Assembly (NCBI GenBank): GCA_947591245.1
Contig: CANQCY010000005.1
Coordinates: 21,052-85,051, forward strand
Direction of reading: 5' to 3'
Source: an uncultured Lachnospiraceae bacterium
GTDB lineage: Bacteria; Bacillota; Clostridia; Lachnospirales; Lachnospiraceae
DNA: 64,000 nucleotides
In this document: positions 62,917-64,000 of the stretch, piece by piece
Layout: each line of letters starts with the position of its first letter
Numbering within the stretch: the stretch's first letter is position 1
The notes under the pieces: model-generated
Seen by the model: the letters and a program-made list of their open reading frames with translations, nothing else
Databases searched by the model: none
What the model was told of the DNA's origin: nothing
Program-made: the position numbers and the translations under genes

Positions 62917-63313
62917 CAAATCTTTGCTGCCAAAGCGGGAATTTCAGTAACGGGAGTACCGGAACGCCTCGGGCTTGCTCGGGTACTCCCTGCCGGTCCT
63001 GTCCTTCTGCCAGCGCCGCCGTTGCCGCCTGTGCCTGTGATTCTTGGGCTGCCTGTGCCGCCTGTAATTCTGCTGCTTGTTTGTTATATAATGAAACCGA
63101 ATCATTAAAATTTGTTTCTTTTTGCTTTAGTATATTAAGTCCGCCGTTTGCATCGACAATCGCTTTCTGTTGCGGAGTAAGAGAATCATAAGCTGCTCGC
63201 GCATTGTAAATACTGTTCATGCTTTCCGGATTGTATCCTATTTTACCGATGGCATTAATCAGTGACATTACAGTTTGCGCGGCTTCATTGTCTGCCCGCT
63301 CATTCAGGAGCAT
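62917..63313 (-). pseudogene. Fragment of a surface protein
   Basis: The minus strand encodes a helical module with I-N-A-I-G-K-I-G-Y, A-R-A-A-Y-D-S-L-T-P-Q-Q-K-A-I-V, then an Ala/Gln-rich coiled coil. Such modules (A-R-x-A-Y-D-x-L-T-x-x-Q-K) are repeated in big clostridial surface proteins. Here it lacks an RBS, a signal peptide, and a proper end: the frame runs antisense over the 3' end of the secreted protein gene to 62840. An imperfect hairpin (GGGAGTACC / GGTACTCCC at 62952 and 62982) lies near its end. Remnant, not a working gene. Confidence 0.6.
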
Positions 63314-63321
63314 TTAAGGAA

Positions 63322-63522
63322 GTGATCACAATAGATATAGAAGTCAAGAAACGCAACCGCATTAAAATTTTTTTCCACAAACTACATAGCAAACTGGAAT
63401 ACACATTATTTCCCATCACCCCACGGATTCCAGAAAAATATATCCCCCATCGGCTCATGAATTGTCTCGCCAAATACTTAGACAAACGGATCAGCGAACT
63501 AAAACAACAATCCATCAAATGA
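63322..63522 (+). CDS. Short orphan frame, possible C-terminal fragment
   Basis: From a GTG the frame gives 66 residues, very basic (V-K-K-R-N-R-I-K-I-F-F-H-K-L, then Y-T-L-F-P-I-T-P-R-I-P-E-K-Y-I-P-H-R). There is no proper RBS and it begins where the surface-protein fragment ends, so it may be the tail of a lost gene. I do not recognise it. Confidence 0.35.
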   Translation: MITIDIEVKKRNRIKIFFHKLHSKLEYTLFPITPRIPEKYIPHRLMNCLAKYLDKRISELKQQSIK

Positions 63523-63584
63523 CCTGGGGAAATATGTATTTACAGAACTCATTAACTGAAATCCATGACCGGCAGCAAGACGCA

Positions 63585-63629
63585 AAGAAAGCGCCTTCAG
63601 AAGAGTAAGCTTTTCCGTTGGCGCTTCTT
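63585..63629 (-). terminator. Possible terminator
   Basis: AAGAAAGCGCC and GGCGCTTCTT form a stem with one bulge; the minus strand continues TTTCTTTG. It would end the small gene at 63687-63860. Confidence 0.45.
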
Positions 63630-63686
63630 AAATTTAATATTTTCATCAAGTTACACTGATTTCCAGAATATTATGTTTCCAGTCTG

Positions 63687-63860
63687 TCACGCTTTCTGTA
63701 GCTTTCTTTCCTGAATCTGTCTGTGTACTTCCATACCACGCTTATTATAGTAATCTCGTCGTTCCTGCGGCGTCATATCCTTAGTGATATTATAATTGTT
63801 CTCTCGTACCTTATGAATGTCCTCAATTGTAAAATCAGGACTGATAACCAATGTTTTCAT
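63687..63860 (-). CDS. Small antitoxin-like protein of unknown function
   Basis: 57 residues: M-K-T-L-V-I-S-P-D-F-T-I-E-D-I-H-K-V-R-E, then N-Y-N-I-T-K-D-M-T-P-Q-E-R-R-D-Y-Y. Short proteins of this kind (D-F-T-I-x-D-I-H-K-x-R-E) recur in Lachnospiraceae and look like toxin-antitoxin antitoxins, but no toxin gene follows here. GGGGAATGATT precedes the ATG. Confidence 0.55.
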   Translation of the reverse strand: MKTLVISPDFTIEDIHKVRENNYNITKDMTPQERRDYYNKRGMEVHRQIQERKLQKA

Positions 63861-63941
63861 AATCATTCCCCACTTTCTAATAAAACTGATATCGGGAGAT
63901 GTATTGACAAATTTCAAATTTTGAGATAGGAGGAACTCATT

Positions 63942-64000
63942 ATGTCACGCAAGAAACCCCATCACAGCAAACAGTTTAAGTTGGATGCCGTCAATTATCG
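63942..64000 (+). mobile_element. IS3-type transposase OrfA, 5' end (cut by window edge)
   Basis: The first 19 codons, M-S-R-K-K-P-H-H-S-K-Q-F-K-L-D-A-V-N-Y, match the start of IS3-family OrfA (basic, then F-K-L-D-A-V). AGGAGG precedes the ATG. The left end of the element is probably within ~50 bp upstream, where TGTATTGACAAATTT begins near 63899, but its partner repeat is outside the window. Confidence 0.65.

Overview
The window looks like the chromosome of a spore-forming anaerobic Firmicute of the Lachnospiraceae (Clostridium cluster XIVa) type. Supporting signs are a cotJABC spore-coat operon, a PSP1/RicT gene, PerR with a reverse rubrerythrin, glycogen genes, LuxS, a GH10 xylanase, a CIRCE element before clpB, and the Firmicutes gene order (decarboxylase)-(nucleotide kinase)-yaaR-holB-ricT-trmN6-rsmI facing an AbrB gene. 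Base composition is moderate and fairly even. I saw no rRNA or tRNA genes and no CRISPR array. The taxon is inferred from gene content, not from a search.

Layout. 1-10.3 kb: the 3' end of a P-type ATPase; a HAD phosphatase with an unlisted small membrane protein; a serS operon that also carries a PP2C-like protein without catalytic residues and a Hanks-type kinase; and a MarR-controlled operon with a heterodimeric ABC exporter and a glycoside hydrolase. 10.4-24 kb: glgA, a NitT/TauT-type ABC pair without a binding protein, ldhA, and a long leftward run DUF1015-DUF624-glgB-M16 peptidase-era-yqzL-recO. 24-28 kb: a small accessory patch (inverted repeats, a small acidic protein, a broken XRE repressor), then perR-rubrerythrin and cotJABC. 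28-36.6 kb: a hybrid sensor kinase, clpB with CIRCE, a secreted xylanase, and a pair of small genes of which one is nested in the other. 36.7-41.8 kb: luxS, ilvE, an acyl-CoA synthetase behind a near-perfect palindromic operator, a NusG-II/Gx (HepI) pair and an AbrB regulator. 41.8-48 kb: the rsmI-trmN6-ricT-holB-yaaR-gmk-like-decarboxylase block. 48-57 kb: a YhfC protease, a nuclease-helicase, an acyl-ACP thioesterase operon, an rRNA methyltransferase, a rhodanese, an Asn/Ser-rich small protein, fba and a SEC-C protein. 57-64 kb: a cell-wall amidase, then a two-component system next to a large secreted repeat protein; the same direct-repeat box stands before both. The last kilobase is accessory debris: a surface-protein fragment, an orphan fragment, a small antitoxin-like protein and the start of an IS3-type transposase.

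Most promising for novelty: (i) the pseudophosphatase-kinase pair in the serS operon; (ii) the two-component system whose probable binding box is repeated before the large secreted protein; (iii) the nested overlapping genes at 35.8-36.5 kb; (iv) two small hydrophilic proteins with sigma-E-like promoters, possibly new spore proteins. I found no clear-cut new multi-gene defence or biosynthetic system. All starts were chosen by reading ribosome-binding sites, and several differ from the longest open frame.
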